DNA from: Firmicutes bacterium UBA6226
GTDB taxonomy: Bacteria; Bacillota_A; Clostridia; Peptostreptococcales; Acidaminobacteraceae
Direction: 5' to 3'
Length of the DNA stretch: 15,950 bases
Assembly: GCA_002441045.1 (NCBI GenBank)
Contig: DJWQ01000074.1
Span: 1 to 15,950 of the forward strand
The position numbers were made by a program, and so were the translations under genes. Position 1 is the first letter of the stretch. The number at the start of each line of letters is the position of its first letter. The notes beneath the pieces were generated by a model. The model was not told the origin of the DNA. It searched no databases and saw nothing but the letters and a program-made list of their open reading frames with translations. Below, piece by piece: positions 6,268 to 14,347 of this stretch.

Positions 6268-8592
6268 TTATTTAACAATAAGTGTTTCAACCAGTAATGA
6301 TGTCTCCCTAGAATCTGAACCCATCCAAATTTTGAAAGCACCTGGCTCTACTATTTTTTTACTTGACGCATCAACAATAGCGAGCTCTTTAATCTCAAGT
6401 TCAATCGTCACCACTTTGGTTTCACCTCGATTGATCTTTACACGTTCAAATCCCTTAAGCATCTTAAATGGGGTCATAACTGAGCTGACCAGATCACTCA
6501 CATACAGTTGAACGATCTCATCACCATCGTATTGACCAGTGTTGGTCACTTCCACAGATACGTTGATGCGATCTGTCGGCACACAAACTGTTTGAGAAAG
6601 TCTTAAATTTGTGTATTCAAAAGTTGTGTAAGAAAGACCATAGCCAAACGGATAAAGTGCCATCATAGGTAAATCAATATACTTACTGCCATGCCATCCT
6701 GGTAGTTGATTATAATAAACTGGCAGCTGACCGACATGATAAGGAAACGATATGGACAATTTACCACTCGGTACGCATTCGCCAAAGAGAATTTCAGCTA
6801 ATACGAGACCGCCCAATTGACCTGAGTTAAACGTTTCAATCACAGCATCCGCATTTTCTTTGATCCATGGGACGGACAACGGTTTACCGTTCACTAAAAC
6901 GACTACCATTGGTTTACCAGTCGCTTTAAGTTTTTCTAATAAGACCTGTTGCTCACCCATCAAGTCTAAGTTAGCCCGATCCTTAAACTCCCCGTTTTGT
7001 TCGATGGTATCGCCCACTACTGCAATGATAAGATCCGATGTGTCGGCTAAATCTATCGCTGCACGCATCTCAAAATCGTCCTTTGAAAATTCTGAAACAT
7101 CGCACCCTCTTTGATAATTAACTTCAACATCATACCCTTTAGCAAGCTTTTCGATCCCTTTTAAAACCGTATAAGTCTGAGTCAATGAAGGCTCATACTT
7201 AGGAAAAGGATGTGTGAAGTACGTCCAGTCACCATACTGAGCTCTAAGATCATCCGCACTGGGTCCAATCACTGCTATTTTTTTATACTTTTTGCCTATT
7301 GGCAGCAGCTCATTTTTATTTTCAAGTAATACGATGGACTTCCTTGTGAGTTCTAGATTACGCTCTAAATGTGCATCACACGCGAAAACAGAGTCGCTTT
7401 TTTCTAAAGACTCCGACTGATGTACTTTTTCAAACAATCCCATCTTAAACTTCGTTAGTAAAATTCTTCTTACCGCATCATCTAAAGTCGCTTCAGTTAC
7501 CCTACCTTCTTTTACAAGTGCAACCATAGTCTCAAAGAAAGCAGGTGTGTTCATAATCATATCGTTTCCTGATTCGATGGTTATTTTAGAAGCATCCGCT
7601 AAGTTTTCACAAACATGTTGTTGTGTGACGAGACTCTCAGTGTTATTCCAGTCTGTGATAATAAACCCTGTAAAATCGAGTTCATCCTTTAACAGTCCTT
7701 TTATCAATGGCTGATTTGCCGTTGCAGGTGTGCCATCAATGGATTGATAACCTGTCATAATGGACAAACAGCCTGCTTTTATGGCTTTTTCAAAGGGCGG
7801 TAAAAAAGTTTCACGGGCTTTTCTAAAAGAAATTTGTGTGTCGTATGAATCTCGACCACCTATGGATTCACCATACGCAAGGTAATGCTTTGCACATGCT
7901 AAAATACTGGTTGGTTCAGCAAGCGTCTCACCTTGATAGCCTTTTATAATCGCACTGCCCAGCTCACCTATGAGATAAGGGTCTTCTCCAAACGTCTCTC
8001 CTACACGTCCCCATCTTAGGTCTCTGGCGATACAAAGCACTGGCGAAAATGTCATATGAATCCCATCTGCTGCCACCTCTTTTGCAGTAACACGCCCCAT
8101 TTGTTTTAGCGCTTCTCTATCCCAGCTACATGAAGCAGCTAGCTGAGAAGGAAACACAGTCGCGCCATTATGAAGTGCATGCCCGTGTATGGCGTCGATA
8201 CCGAACATTACTGGTATGCCCAATCGCGTGGTCTTTGCCAAAGATTGTATCATATGAATTTCATCACCAAGAACATGTAGAAATGAACCTGCATGTTTGT
8301 TAAGAACCCAATCGTTTCTATCTTCGTCTGACATTCTACTATAAATCCACCCAACCGCCTTGCCATCCACAAACTCTGGATCCGCTTTCATACATGAAAT
8401 CTGCATCATCTGACCCACTTTTTCCTCTAAAGTCATCTGTGTGATCAATCGCTCCGTCCTGATTTCAGGTGCTAATGTAGCATCTAAATAGGAGATGTCC
8501 AAATCCATTTGGTCCAATTGTGTATGATCTACTTTTGTTTTAGTTGTACTGGATTGACTTTTGTTTGATTGTTCTTCATTTGATCTTTTCAT
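6268..8592 (-). CDS. bglX: Glycoside hydrolase family 3 enzyme (beta-glucosidase type)
   Basis: Product of 774 aa with the BglX-type architecture. A GH3 N-terminal barrel (about 45-370) carries IDAIHGHAL (132-140), RDLRWGRVGETFGEDPYL (190-207) and the KHYLAYGES segment (235-243). The nucleophile Asp314 lies in GFIITDWNN. The GH3 C-terminal domain spans about 420-645, and a fibronectin-III-like domain about 680-765. Such enzymes release terminal beta-linked glucose or xylose from oligosaccharides. Residues 1-30 are polar and there is no signal peptide, so it should act in the cytoplasm, unlike periplasmic E. coli BglX. The substrate is not determined by the sequence. The start ATG follows GAGGTG by four bases. 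The gene is divergent from an AraC regulator (8751), its likely controller. Symbol by architecture only. Confidence 0.9.
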   Translation of the reverse strand: MKRSNEEQSNKSQSSTTKTKVDHTQLDQMDLDISYLDATLAPEIRTERLITQMTLEEKVGQMMQISCMKADPEFVDGKAVGWIYSRMSDEDRNDWVLNKHAGSFLHVLGDEIHMIQSLAKTTRLGIPVMFGIDAIHGHALHNGATVFPSQLAASCSWDREALKQMGRVTAKEVAADGIHMTFSPVLCIARDLRWGRVGETFGEDPYLIGELGSAIIKGYQGETLAEPTSILACAKHYLAYGESIGGRDSYDTQISFRKARETFLPPFEKAIKAGCLSIMTGYQSIDGTPATANQPLIKGLLKDELDFTGFIITDWNNTESLVTQQHVCENLADASKITIESGNDMIMNTPAFFETMVALVKEGRVTEATLDDAVRRILLTKFKMGLFEKVHQSESLEKSDSVFACDAHLERNLELTRKSIVLLENKNELLPIGKKYKKIAVIGPSADDLRAQYGDWTYFTHPFPKYEPSLTQTYTVLKGIEKLAKGYDVEVNYQRGCDVSEFSKDDFEMRAAIDLADTSDLIIAVVGDTIEQNGEFKDRANLDLMGEQQVLLEKLKATGKPMVVVLVNGKPLSVPWIKENADAVIETFNSGQLGGLVLAEILFGECVPSGKLSISFPYHVGQLPVYYNQLPGWHGSKYIDLPMMALYPFGYGLSYTTFEYTNLRLSQTVCVPTDRINVSVEVTNTGQYDGDEIVQLYVSDLVSSVMTPFKMLKGFERVKINRGETKVVTIELEIKELAIVDASSKKIVEPGAFKIWMGSDSRETSLLVETLIVK

Positions 8593-8614
8593 CCGTCACC
8601 TCACGAATTATTTC

Positions 8615-8620
8615 ATTATA
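8615..8620 (-). promoter_or_regulatory. -10 box for the GH3 gene
   Basis: TATAAT on the minus strand, about 25 bp before the GH3 start codon. The -35 position 17 bp upstream (TTATAA) is weak, as expected for a promoter that needs an activator. Confidence 0.45.
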
Positions 8621-8699
8621 TCACTTAGCGTATCAAATTATAACGTTACAAACTATCATATATCTACGATTTGTTGTATATTTATATTGTGAATGTATC

Positions 8700-8705
8700 T
8701 ATAAT
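8700..8705 (+). promoter_or_regulatory. -10 box for the divergent AraC gene
   Basis: A perfect TATAAT 45 bp before the regulator's ATG; no good -35 at 16-18 bp. The shared 158-bp region between the two divergent genes is where an operator should lie, but I could not single out a convincing one. Confidence 0.4.
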
Positions 8706-8750
8706 GACACATAACGGAAATTAAGAAATTAATAAAGATCGAAGGTAAAT

Positions 8751-9524
8751 ATGAAATCACACACATCTAAAACGCCGAATCCAGATGTCTCAGTACAGTC
8801 CAAATTGACGCATACCACTTTTTTGCAGCGTGAACACTTATCTGCTCACCATACTTACGATGATGAAATGCGCCAATACGAATATGCCAAGCAAGGCGAC
8901 TTAAGAAGCGTCGAAGAAAGTAAGCGAATTTTCCAAGGCGACTCTACGGGTCAACTTTCAAACGACCCAATTAGAAATGCCAAGTATCTCTTCGTTGCAT
9001 CTGTCACACTTTTAACTCGGTTTTGTATCGAGGGTGGCATGCCATCAGAAACCGCCTACACATTAAGTGACCTTTATATTCAGAAAATGGACGAGATACA
9101 TGCGCTTCAAAGAATTTACACACTTCACAGTGAAATGTTCCATGACTTTACGATCCGTATGGTTGAAACAAGAACCTCAAAAAGCTATTCTAAGAAAGTA
9201 CTTCTTAGCTTTGACTATATCTATTTGAATTTACACAAAGAAATAACCGTCTCTGACTTAGCAAAAACGGTTGATTTAACACCTAATTATTTGTCCAGTT
9301 TATTTATAAATGAGGTTGGCATGAGCTTATCTGCTTATATTCGAAGTAAGCGAATTGAGGCTGCTGAAAATATGATTAAGTATTCGAGCTTTTCACTCTT
9401 GGAAATCAGCAATTATCTTAATTTCAGCTCTCAAAGTCATTTCTCAAAGGTTTTTAAAGCTCAAACTGGGTACACACCAACGCTGTATCGAAAACTCTTT
9501 TTCAGACACAATTGGTCCATGTAG
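8751..9524 (+). CDS. AraC-family transcriptional regulator
   Basis: Product of 257 aa. The C-terminal ~100 residues (about 150-250) are an AraC/XylS double helix-turn-helix. HTH1 is ITVSDLAKTVDLTPNYLSSLF. HTH2 runs through SLLEISNYLNFSSQSHFSKVFKAQTGYTP. The N-terminal part has a segment, NDPIRNAKYLFVASVTLLTRFCIEGG (from about residue 70), like that found before the HTH in YesN-type sugar regulators. The ATG follows GAAGG. Divergent from the GH3 gene, so it is inferred to activate it in response to a glucoside or its product. Its stop is one base from the stop of the convergent EFR1-type gene, with no terminator between them. Confidence 0.85.
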   Translation: MKSHTSKTPNPDVSVQSKLTHTTFLQREHLSAHHTYDDEMRQYEYAKQGDLRSVEESKRIFQGDSTGQLSNDPIRNAKYLFVASVTLLTRFCIEGGMPSETAYTLSDLYIQKMDEIHALQRIYTLHSEMFHDFTIRMVETRTSKSYSKKVLLSFDYIYLNLHKEITVSDLAKTVDLTPNYLSSLFINEVGMSLSAYIRSKRIEAAENMIKYSSFSLLEISNYLNFSSQSHFSKVFKAQTGYTPTLYRKLFFRHNWSM

Positions 9525-9525
9525 A

Positions 9526-10320
9526 TTACGTAAAGTCCTTTAGCCTTGCATTTTTCTTTTGATAAAGCGTCTTCCCGTTTAAAGTAAATGCATTTTTAGG
9601 ACAGTAATTGACACATCTCATACACGAAATACACTTTGTCGTATCTATTGCGATTTTTAACTCAGGAACTGAGCTTAAAGCCTGAACTGGGCAATGCGAA
9701 ACACACAGCTGACACTCAATGCACTTATCTGCTGAAATCGAAAGTTTTGAAGCCATTTGCTTCCATATTTTCTTACCCTTTGAGATGGCGCGCATCCAAT
9801 CTGAAAAAATTGGAACTCTGCGCCATTTTGTTTTACCTGCTATGAGTGCATCCACATAAGCTTCAACCTTTTCTTGCACCATTTCACTTTTTATAATCCC
9901 TTGATCCACTTTCTTTTGACTCATCTGCATACTGGTAGGCATCTTATACTCCATTGCACCAACGCACTTGTAACCCTTACTCTGTAAAAGTTGTTTCATG
10001 GGTCCTACCACGCCACCAGAGTAGCTTTCCATAGTGTCTGCCATAAAAATCTTCTGTCCATTCCCGTTTGGCATCTGATTCATAAAAGCCCAAACGTTTG
10101 GAAATGTGGATTGCACTGCAACTGGAAAGACGATACCGATTAACTCATAATCTAAACTAGAGCTTAATGAATTATATTGATCTGACATTTTCTCTACAAC
10201 CACTTTAAAGCCTTTTATTTCAAACCGTGCTTGCATCATTCTCATAACCAGATAAGTATTTCCAGTCCCTGAGAAGTAGATTAGTTTAATGTTTTTCATT
10301 CCCCTCCTATTGATTGACAT
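9526..10320 (-). CDS. EFR1 family flavodoxin/ferredoxin protein
   Basis: Product of 264 aa from the chosen start. A flavodoxin-like domain with the FMN phosphate loop SGTGNT (17-22) is joined to a C-terminal bacterial ferredoxin domain. That domain holds two [4Fe-4S] motifs: C200-x2-C203-x2-C206-x3-C210-P and C230-x2-C233-x2-C236-x3-C240-P. Such fusions pass electrons in the cytoplasm of anaerobes; partners are unknown. Two starts are plausible. The ATG at 10320 has AGGAGG five bases upstream. The ATG at 10299, which begins directly with the first beta strand (MKNIKLIYFS), has AGGAGG three bases upstream, and that site is read as codons in the longer form. The gene lies 69 bp past the AraC-like gene ending at 10390. 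Confidence 0.9.
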   Translation of the reverse strand: MSINRRGMKNIKLIYFSGTGNTYLVMRMMQARFEIKGFKVVVEKMSDQYNSLSSSLDYELIGIVFPVAVQSTFPNVWAFMNQMPNGNGQKIFMADTMESYSGGVVGPMKQLLQSKGYKCVGAMEYKMPTSMQMSQKKVDQGIIKSEMVQEKVEAYVDALIAGKTKWRRVPIFSDWMRAISKGKKIWKQMASKLSISADKCIECQLCVSHCPVQALSSVPELKIAIDTTKCISCMRCVNYCPKNAFTLNGKTLYQKKNARLKDFT

Positions 10321-10389
10321 ACCATCCTCCTCAGTGATTACTTTTCTCAATTTTATATCGTCTGTTTAATGTCGTATTGTAAAAAATCG

Positions 10390-11160
10390 TCATTTTCTTA
10401 AATGTTTGTGTTCAGCTAAGTACTTTAATGTTAGCTCATTGGTCACCTTTTCCAGCTTTTGAGGTGTCTTAGTCGTATAGCGCTTTGTCATTTTGATGGC
10501 ATGAGATTGATCGTAAAAATAATCACGATCTCCTGATGACAAATGAAATCTTTTAATATTCACATACGCCTTTGGAGAAATGCCAAAAGATCGTTTGAAT
10601 TTTCTTTCCAAAGTGGAGAGGCTCATCCCCAAATCGTGTGCCATTTGCTTAACACTGAATGTATGGAGATGCTGATCAATATATTGCATCATTTGTTCTA
10701 AATCCGTGTATTCATTTCTCAGTCTTATGAGTTGACTCCGAATAAAACTCCAAATACTAGAGATGCGTGCTTCATCGTTCACTTCCATTTTAAGTTGCTC
10801 ATAAAGTGTTCTAAAAGCACCACTGCCCTCTAGGATGGTTTCCGTCTCATTTTCACTAAATAAGTTTTGATAAGCGATTGGTTTTATGGCAATTCCTATT
10901 TGATACAATTTCTTTTCATATCTTACTTTGTAAGCTTGATCGATCATCCCTACGATGGCAATGTCAGGCAATTTAAAGTACGACTGTGAATCAGAAGGAT
11001 TAAAGTAATAGGCGTCACCAAAATTAAAAATAACGTTCATATGCGCTAATGGCATAATGATATCATCACGCTGTGCCTCTGGTACTTCCTTGATCTTAAT
11101 CAGCCAAATATAATCAATCCAGTATGCCAAATCAGCATCTGGTTTATAGTGTTTAATCAT
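10390..11160 (-). CDS. AraC-like regulator with a shortened second helix-turn-helix
   Basis: Product of 256 aa. The N-terminal ~145 residues resemble the sensor part of AraC regulators that start with a 'Y.P...L..WI..IW' segment (DUF6597-like). HTH1 is intact (SVKQMAHDLGMSLSTLERKFKRSFGISPKAYV, 169-200). After RFHLS (204-208) the usual helix and turn are missing: the text jumps to YFYDQSHAIKMTKRYTTKTP. Relatives have about 23 residues between RF and Y(Y/F)DQSH, while here there are nine. So roughly 14 residues of HTH2 seem deleted in frame, and an expected 'F(I)K.FKR' is altered. DNA binding may be weakened or lost. The ATG follows AGGTGA and overlaps the end of a possible 24-codon ORF. Confidence 0.75.
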   Translation of the reverse strand: MIKHYKPDADLAYWIDYIWLIKIKEVPEAQRDDIIMPLAHMNVIFNFGDAYYFNPSDSQSYFKLPDIAIVGMIDQAYKVRYEKKLYQIGIAIKPIAYQNLFSENETETILEGSGAFRTLYEQLKMEVNDEARISSIWSFIRSQLIRLRNEYTDLEQMMQYIDQHLHTFSVKQMAHDLGMSLSTLERKFKRSFGISPKAYVNIKRFHLSSGDRDYFYDQSHAIKMTKRYTTKTPQKLEKVTNELTLKYLAEHKHLRK

Positions 11161-11227
11161 CTGATCTCACCTTTAGTAAACCTCTATAAAGGTGATGCGC
11201 TTCATGTTCACTTTTTTTATCAATCAT
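11153..11227 (-). CDS. Possible 24-residue upstream ORF coupled to the AraC-like gene
   Basis: ATG at 11227 with GAGAGG six bases upstream reads 24 codons (MIDKKSEHEAHHLYRGLLKV and four more). It stops at TAA 11153-11155, inside the first codons of the AraC-like gene, with which it overlaps by eight bases. The overlap and ribosome binding site suggest translational coupling. Family unknown; it could be a leader peptide, the end of a decayed gene, or chance. Confidence 0.3.
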   Translation of the reverse strand: MIDKKSEHEAHHLYRGLLKVRSDD

Positions 11228-11423
11228 TTTCAGCCTCTCTTCTACAAACAAATGTTATCACTATTTCTATGATAGACCAAATGCTACTAAAATCCAAATA
11301 CGTAAATTGAAATCTTATTTTTGATGATAGTTTATATGAAATTATGATAAAATAGATAAAAATTTGATAAATTAAGATGAAACTTTGATGATCTATAACT
11401 AAAAGTATATAACAGGAGGCAAT

Positions 11424-12341
11424 ATGAATATTTCATTGATCGGTCTAGGTGCAATTGGCGCATCCTATGCAGAAAAACTAAACGAATGTGAGGCTGTAAA
11501 TCTCAGCATCATCTTAGATGAAAACCGTTATAAGAATTATTGTGAAAGTGAATTCTCAATTAATGGCAAAGTTCAATCGTTTAACTATGTAAAAGATACT
11601 GATCTATATGCTCCTGCTGATTTGATACTTATAGCAGTAAAATATAATGAACTCAAAAACGCAATTCATTTGATTCGAAATCATGTTGGTGAAAATACGA
11701 TTATAATGTCTTTGCTGAATGGTATTGATTCAGAAGAAATTATCGGTGCAACTTACGGTTCTGAAAAGCTTCTATATAGTATGTGTCTTGGCATCGATGC
11801 ACAAAGAAAGAATAAAGAAGTGACCTATGGCAGCATTGGAAAGATAGTATTTGGTGAAAAGGACAGCCATTTTTCACAAAGAATTGAAAGAATATCCAGT
11901 ATCTTTGACAAAGCAAACGTTCCATATGAGAACCCAACAGATATGTATAAACAAATGTGGTGGAAATTTATGATTAATGTTTGTAGCAATCAACCGACTG
12001 CCATCTTAGGTGCAAACTATCATTTCCTTAATACCGATAATGGTCATAGTATCATGCACTTGATTATGACTGAGGTCAGTGCGATCGCGAAAGTCAAGGG
12101 CGTCCAAATAACAGAAGAAGACTTTAATGCATGGATTAAGCTTCTCAGAACGATGGTGCCTGAGAATAAAACATCGATGCTACAGGATATGGATGCTGGT
12201 CGAGCAACTGAGGTCGATATGTTCTCTGGCGTTATATGTAGACTGGGTGATGAACATGGCATTGATACACCTTATAATGATCTTATGTATCATATGATTA
12301 AGCTTAAAGAGCAAATCGTAAAGAGTTCATTTTACAAATGA
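11424..12341 (+). CDS. panE: Ketopantoate reductase (2-dehydropantoate 2-reductase) family protein
   Basis: Product of 305 aa, normal for ApbA/PanE enzymes, which reduce 2-dehydropantoate to pantoate with NADPH for coenzyme A synthesis. Seen in order: nucleotide-binding GLGAIG (7-12), AVKYNEL with conserved Lys73, LLNGIDSEE with Asn99, the catalytic-lysine region WWKFMINVCSNQ (Lys181, Asn185), and the late motif SMLQDMDAGRATEVD. All key residues are present. Paralogues acting on other 2-keto acids share these marks, so the exact substrate is open. AGGAGG lies four bases before the ATG. The 263 bp upstream is AT-rich with several GATAAA/GATGA words and no clear promoter. The gene converges on the group II intron, which now separates it from the terminator at 14271. 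Confidence 0.85.
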   Translation: MNISLIGLGAIGASYAEKLNECEAVNLSIILDENRYKNYCESEFSINGKVQSFNYVKDTDLYAPADLILIAVKYNELKNAIHLIRNHVGENTIIMSLLNGIDSEEIIGATYGSEKLLYSMCLGIDAQRKNKEVTYGSIGKIVFGEKDSHFSQRIERISSIFDKANVPYENPTDMYKQMWWKFMINVCSNQPTAILGANYHFLNTDNGHSIMHLIMTEVSAIAKVKGVQITEEDFNAWIKLLRTMVPENKTSMLQDMDAGRATEVDMFSGVICRLGDEHGIDTPYNDLMYHMIKLKEQIVKSSFYK

Positions 12342-12396
12342 ATTCTAGTAAAATCGAGTAGGAGGAAATTGATTACTTCAATTTCCGTCCTCTCAC

Positions 12397-12428
12397 ACCA
12401 CCGTACGTACCGTTCGGTATACGGCGGT
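12397..12428 (-). ncRNA. Group II intron domain V
   Basis: A hairpin of about 32-34 nt, ACCGCCGTATACC... pairing with ...GTACGTACGGTGGT around a GAAC loop region, the catalytic core of the ribozyme. It starts directly after the TGA stop of the reverse transcriptase (12429-12431). Confidence 0.85.
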
Positions 12429-13847
12429 TCATAAAGCTAACTTTACTTTCTTATACATTGTAGACATGCTAACATAACCTCGCTTTTCCAATCTTGCATT
12501 GGTAATGGCACGTTGCATAATAGGGCTTTTGGAGATTCTCCAATAGCCTTTTCTTGTGTTTGCAAATTCCCATGCTTTATTTCTCACAATTCCAAGTTTG
12601 ATTAGACTTGAAAATCGCGTTCGTATCTTCTTCCAAGTTTTCCAAATACACGCCCTAAGCCTTCGCCGAATCCATGCATCAATTTCACTCAAGGAATGCG
12701 ACATATCGGCTAGTTTGAAATAATTCACCCAGCCTCGCGTTTTCTCAATCACTTTCTTTAACCTTGCTTCAAAGTTCATGCTTAAATTGCGATTGGTTAC
12801 TTCTCGAATTTTGTCTTTCAACCGGTTAAAACTTTTAGGGTGAACGCGAAGGCGGTACTTTCCATTTTTATAATAGAGACTGTATCCAAGAAACTTTCGT
12901 TTCGTGGGGCTAGCCACCGCGCTTTTCTCTTCATTCACTTTCAATCTTAGCTCGTTCTCTAGAAATCTTCGGACTGTTTCCATCACACGTAATCCTGCCC
13001 GTTTGCTTTTAACATAGATATTGCAGTCATCCGCATATCGACAGAATTTATGACCTCGTTCTTCAAGCATTTTGTCTAGTTCGTTGAGCATAATGTTTGA
13101 CAACAATGGACTAAGCGGCCCACCTTGTGGTGTTCCTTCTTTTGATTTCACACATATGCCTTGGTCCATGACACCTGCTGTCAGGTATTTTCTGATAAGT
13201 TTAAGAACTCGCTTGTCGCACACCTTTCTTGAGATTAAATGCATAAGCTTGTCATGGTTTACTCGGTCAAAGAATTTCTCGAGGTCCATGTCTACTACAA
13301 CCTTGTAACCTAAGTTGACGTAGACTTCTGCTTGTTTTAGAGCTTGATGGGCACTTTTGTTTGGTCTGAAACCATAACTGTGCTCTGAAAATTCTGGTTC
13401 AAATACTTCCGTTAAGACTTGTGAAATGGCTTGTTGGATAACTCGGTCTACTACTATAGGTATCCCGAGTCCTCGCTTTCCACCTTCCGGCTTGGGAATC
13501 TCTACTTTCCTCACTGGTTTTGGTATATACCTTCCTTCCAGTATCTCAAGGACTAGTGCTTTGCCATTTTCCATCAGGTAGGACCGAAGTGTATCAGTCT
13601 GCATACCATCTATCCCGTGACTGCCTTTATTCCTCTCGACTCGCTTGAGCGCTTTGTTCATGTTTTCAGCATTTACAATGCGCTCTAACAGATTCTTTGT
13701 ACAGATTTCGGTTCTGGCTTTCTCTGATGAGCTCGCCAACTCGGAACTATGCGCTCTTGGTACCGTTTCGGCTTCCAGCCTTATATCTTCCAAGTAGCCT
13801 TCATATGAAGTTTTCTGCAGTCGTTGTTCTCGTTTTGAGAGATTCAT
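12429..13847 (-). CDS. ltrA: Group II intron reverse transcriptase/maturase
   Basis: Product of 472 aa. The RT domain (about 50-325) has intact motifs: RNKGSHGIDG (72-81), RGLGIP, SYGFRPNKSAHQAL (157-170), the first catalytic aspartate region DMDLEKFFD (186-194), EGTPQGGPLSPLLSN (237-251) and the catalytic YADD (271-274). The thumb/maturase X domain follows (about 335-472, ending with GYWRIS and LEKRGYVS). There is no HNH endonuclease domain, as in class C introns. No frameshift or lost motif is seen, so it may be active: it would help the intron RNA splice and copy it into new terminator sites. The ATG follows GAGGTGA by about six bases. Confidence 0.93.
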   Translation of the reverse strand: MNLSKREQRLQKTSYEGYLEDIRLEAETVPRAHSSELASSSEKARTEICTKNLLERIVNAENMNKALKRVERNKGSHGIDGMQTDTLRSYLMENGKALVLEILEGRYIPKPVRKVEIPKPEGGKRGLGIPIVVDRVIQQAISQVLTEVFEPEFSEHSYGFRPNKSAHQALKQAEVYVNLGYKVVVDMDLEKFFDRVNHDKLMHLISRKVCDKRVLKLIRKYLTAGVMDQGICVKSKEGTPQGGPLSPLLSNIMLNELDKMLEERGHKFCRYADDCNIYVKSKRAGLRVMETVRRFLENELRLKVNEEKSAVASPTKRKFLGYSLYYKNGKYRLRVHPKSFNRLKDKIREVTNRNLSMNFEARLKKVIEKTRGWVNYFKLADMSHSLSEIDAWIRRRLRACIWKTWKKIRTRFSSLIKLGIVRNKAWEFANTRKGYWRISKSPIMQRAITNARLEKRGYVSMSTMYKKVKLAL

Positions 13848-14270
13848 AAATACTCACCTCGCTTAATGTTCAGCCCTTCGTCAAAGATTCATGACGCTTT
13901 GACTACTATGGCCTCTGCTGACTTCTCAGGATTCAGTCGTACATCACTGCACGGGTTGTTCCGTGAAAAAAATTCCTTAGAACTTACTCCTGAGATCTCC
14001 CCAGGTAAGAACGCACTCTTTCATGCCATGAGACCGCCACATTTACTTTCCAAGTTTCGGGTAGTATAGGACTTCGGTTTGATTTGCAACCTCATCCACT
14101 TGGTTAAGCCTCAAATGTGATTCGTGTACCTCGGTCCGGCACTTTGCCTCCAGCTTCCTTCAGATTCGCAGTCACCCACGACACCCTTGCTCTTGGCTAA
14201 CGGTTGGCACTACCAGCCCCCGTATCGGACTTGCACCGACTAGAGTGCGCCCATGCTGGGCGCACAAATA

Positions 14271-14306
14271 AAAGAAGTCAATTGTGAATTCACAGTTGAC
14301 TTCTTT
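14271..14306. terminator. Bidirectional terminator used as the intron's target
   Basis: AAAGAAGTCAA (14271-14281) pairs with TTGACTTCTTT (14296-14306), and the inner TGTGAATTCACA is itself a palindrome, so nearly the whole 36 bp is one stem. On the minus strand it ends the methyltransferase transcript and its T tract (TTTTATTT) leads straight into the intron 5' end. On the plus strand it should have ended panE, now about 1.9 kb away. Confidence 0.9.
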
Positions 14307-14347
14307 ATTTGCTAATTGATCAATTCAGATAAAAGTAGATTCATTTC

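Larger units (their letters stand above)
12353..14265 (-). mobile_element. Complete group IIC intron with its own reverse transcriptase
   Basis: On the minus strand the element starts with GTGCGCCCAGCATGGGCGC (5' end at 14265) and ends with CTACTCGAT (3' end at 12353), about 1.9 kb. Domain V is visible at 12397-12428 (ACCGCCGTATACCGAACGGT... with its inverse half), with a CGC catalytic triad. Domain VI (about 12356-12390) is a hairpin. Its basal GAG/CTC pairing leaves one bulged A (opposite T12359), seven bases from the 3' end, so a branch-point A exists. About 420 nt of domains I-III precede the ORF. The 5' exon is an intrinsic terminator ending in TTTTATTT, the classic target of class C introns, and the encoded protein lacks an endonuclease domain. 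Boundaries are inferred from consensus ends. Confidence 0.88.

Noticed and set aside
11280..11395. Repeated GATAAA/GATGA words before panE, considered as a direct-repeat operator
   Set aside because: Spacing is irregular and the words are what AT-rich DNA gives by chance; no common consensus longer than six bases.
13866..14069. Plus-strand ORF of 67 aa inside the intron's non-coding part
   Set aside because: It is antisense to the ribozyme domains I-III, whose structure explains the sequence; no ribosome binding site.
12353..14265. Possible retron or diversity-generating RT instead of an intron
   Set aside because: Group II ends, domain V with CGC triad, domain VI and the maturase-type thumb are all present; no template/variable repeat or msr-msd structure was seen.
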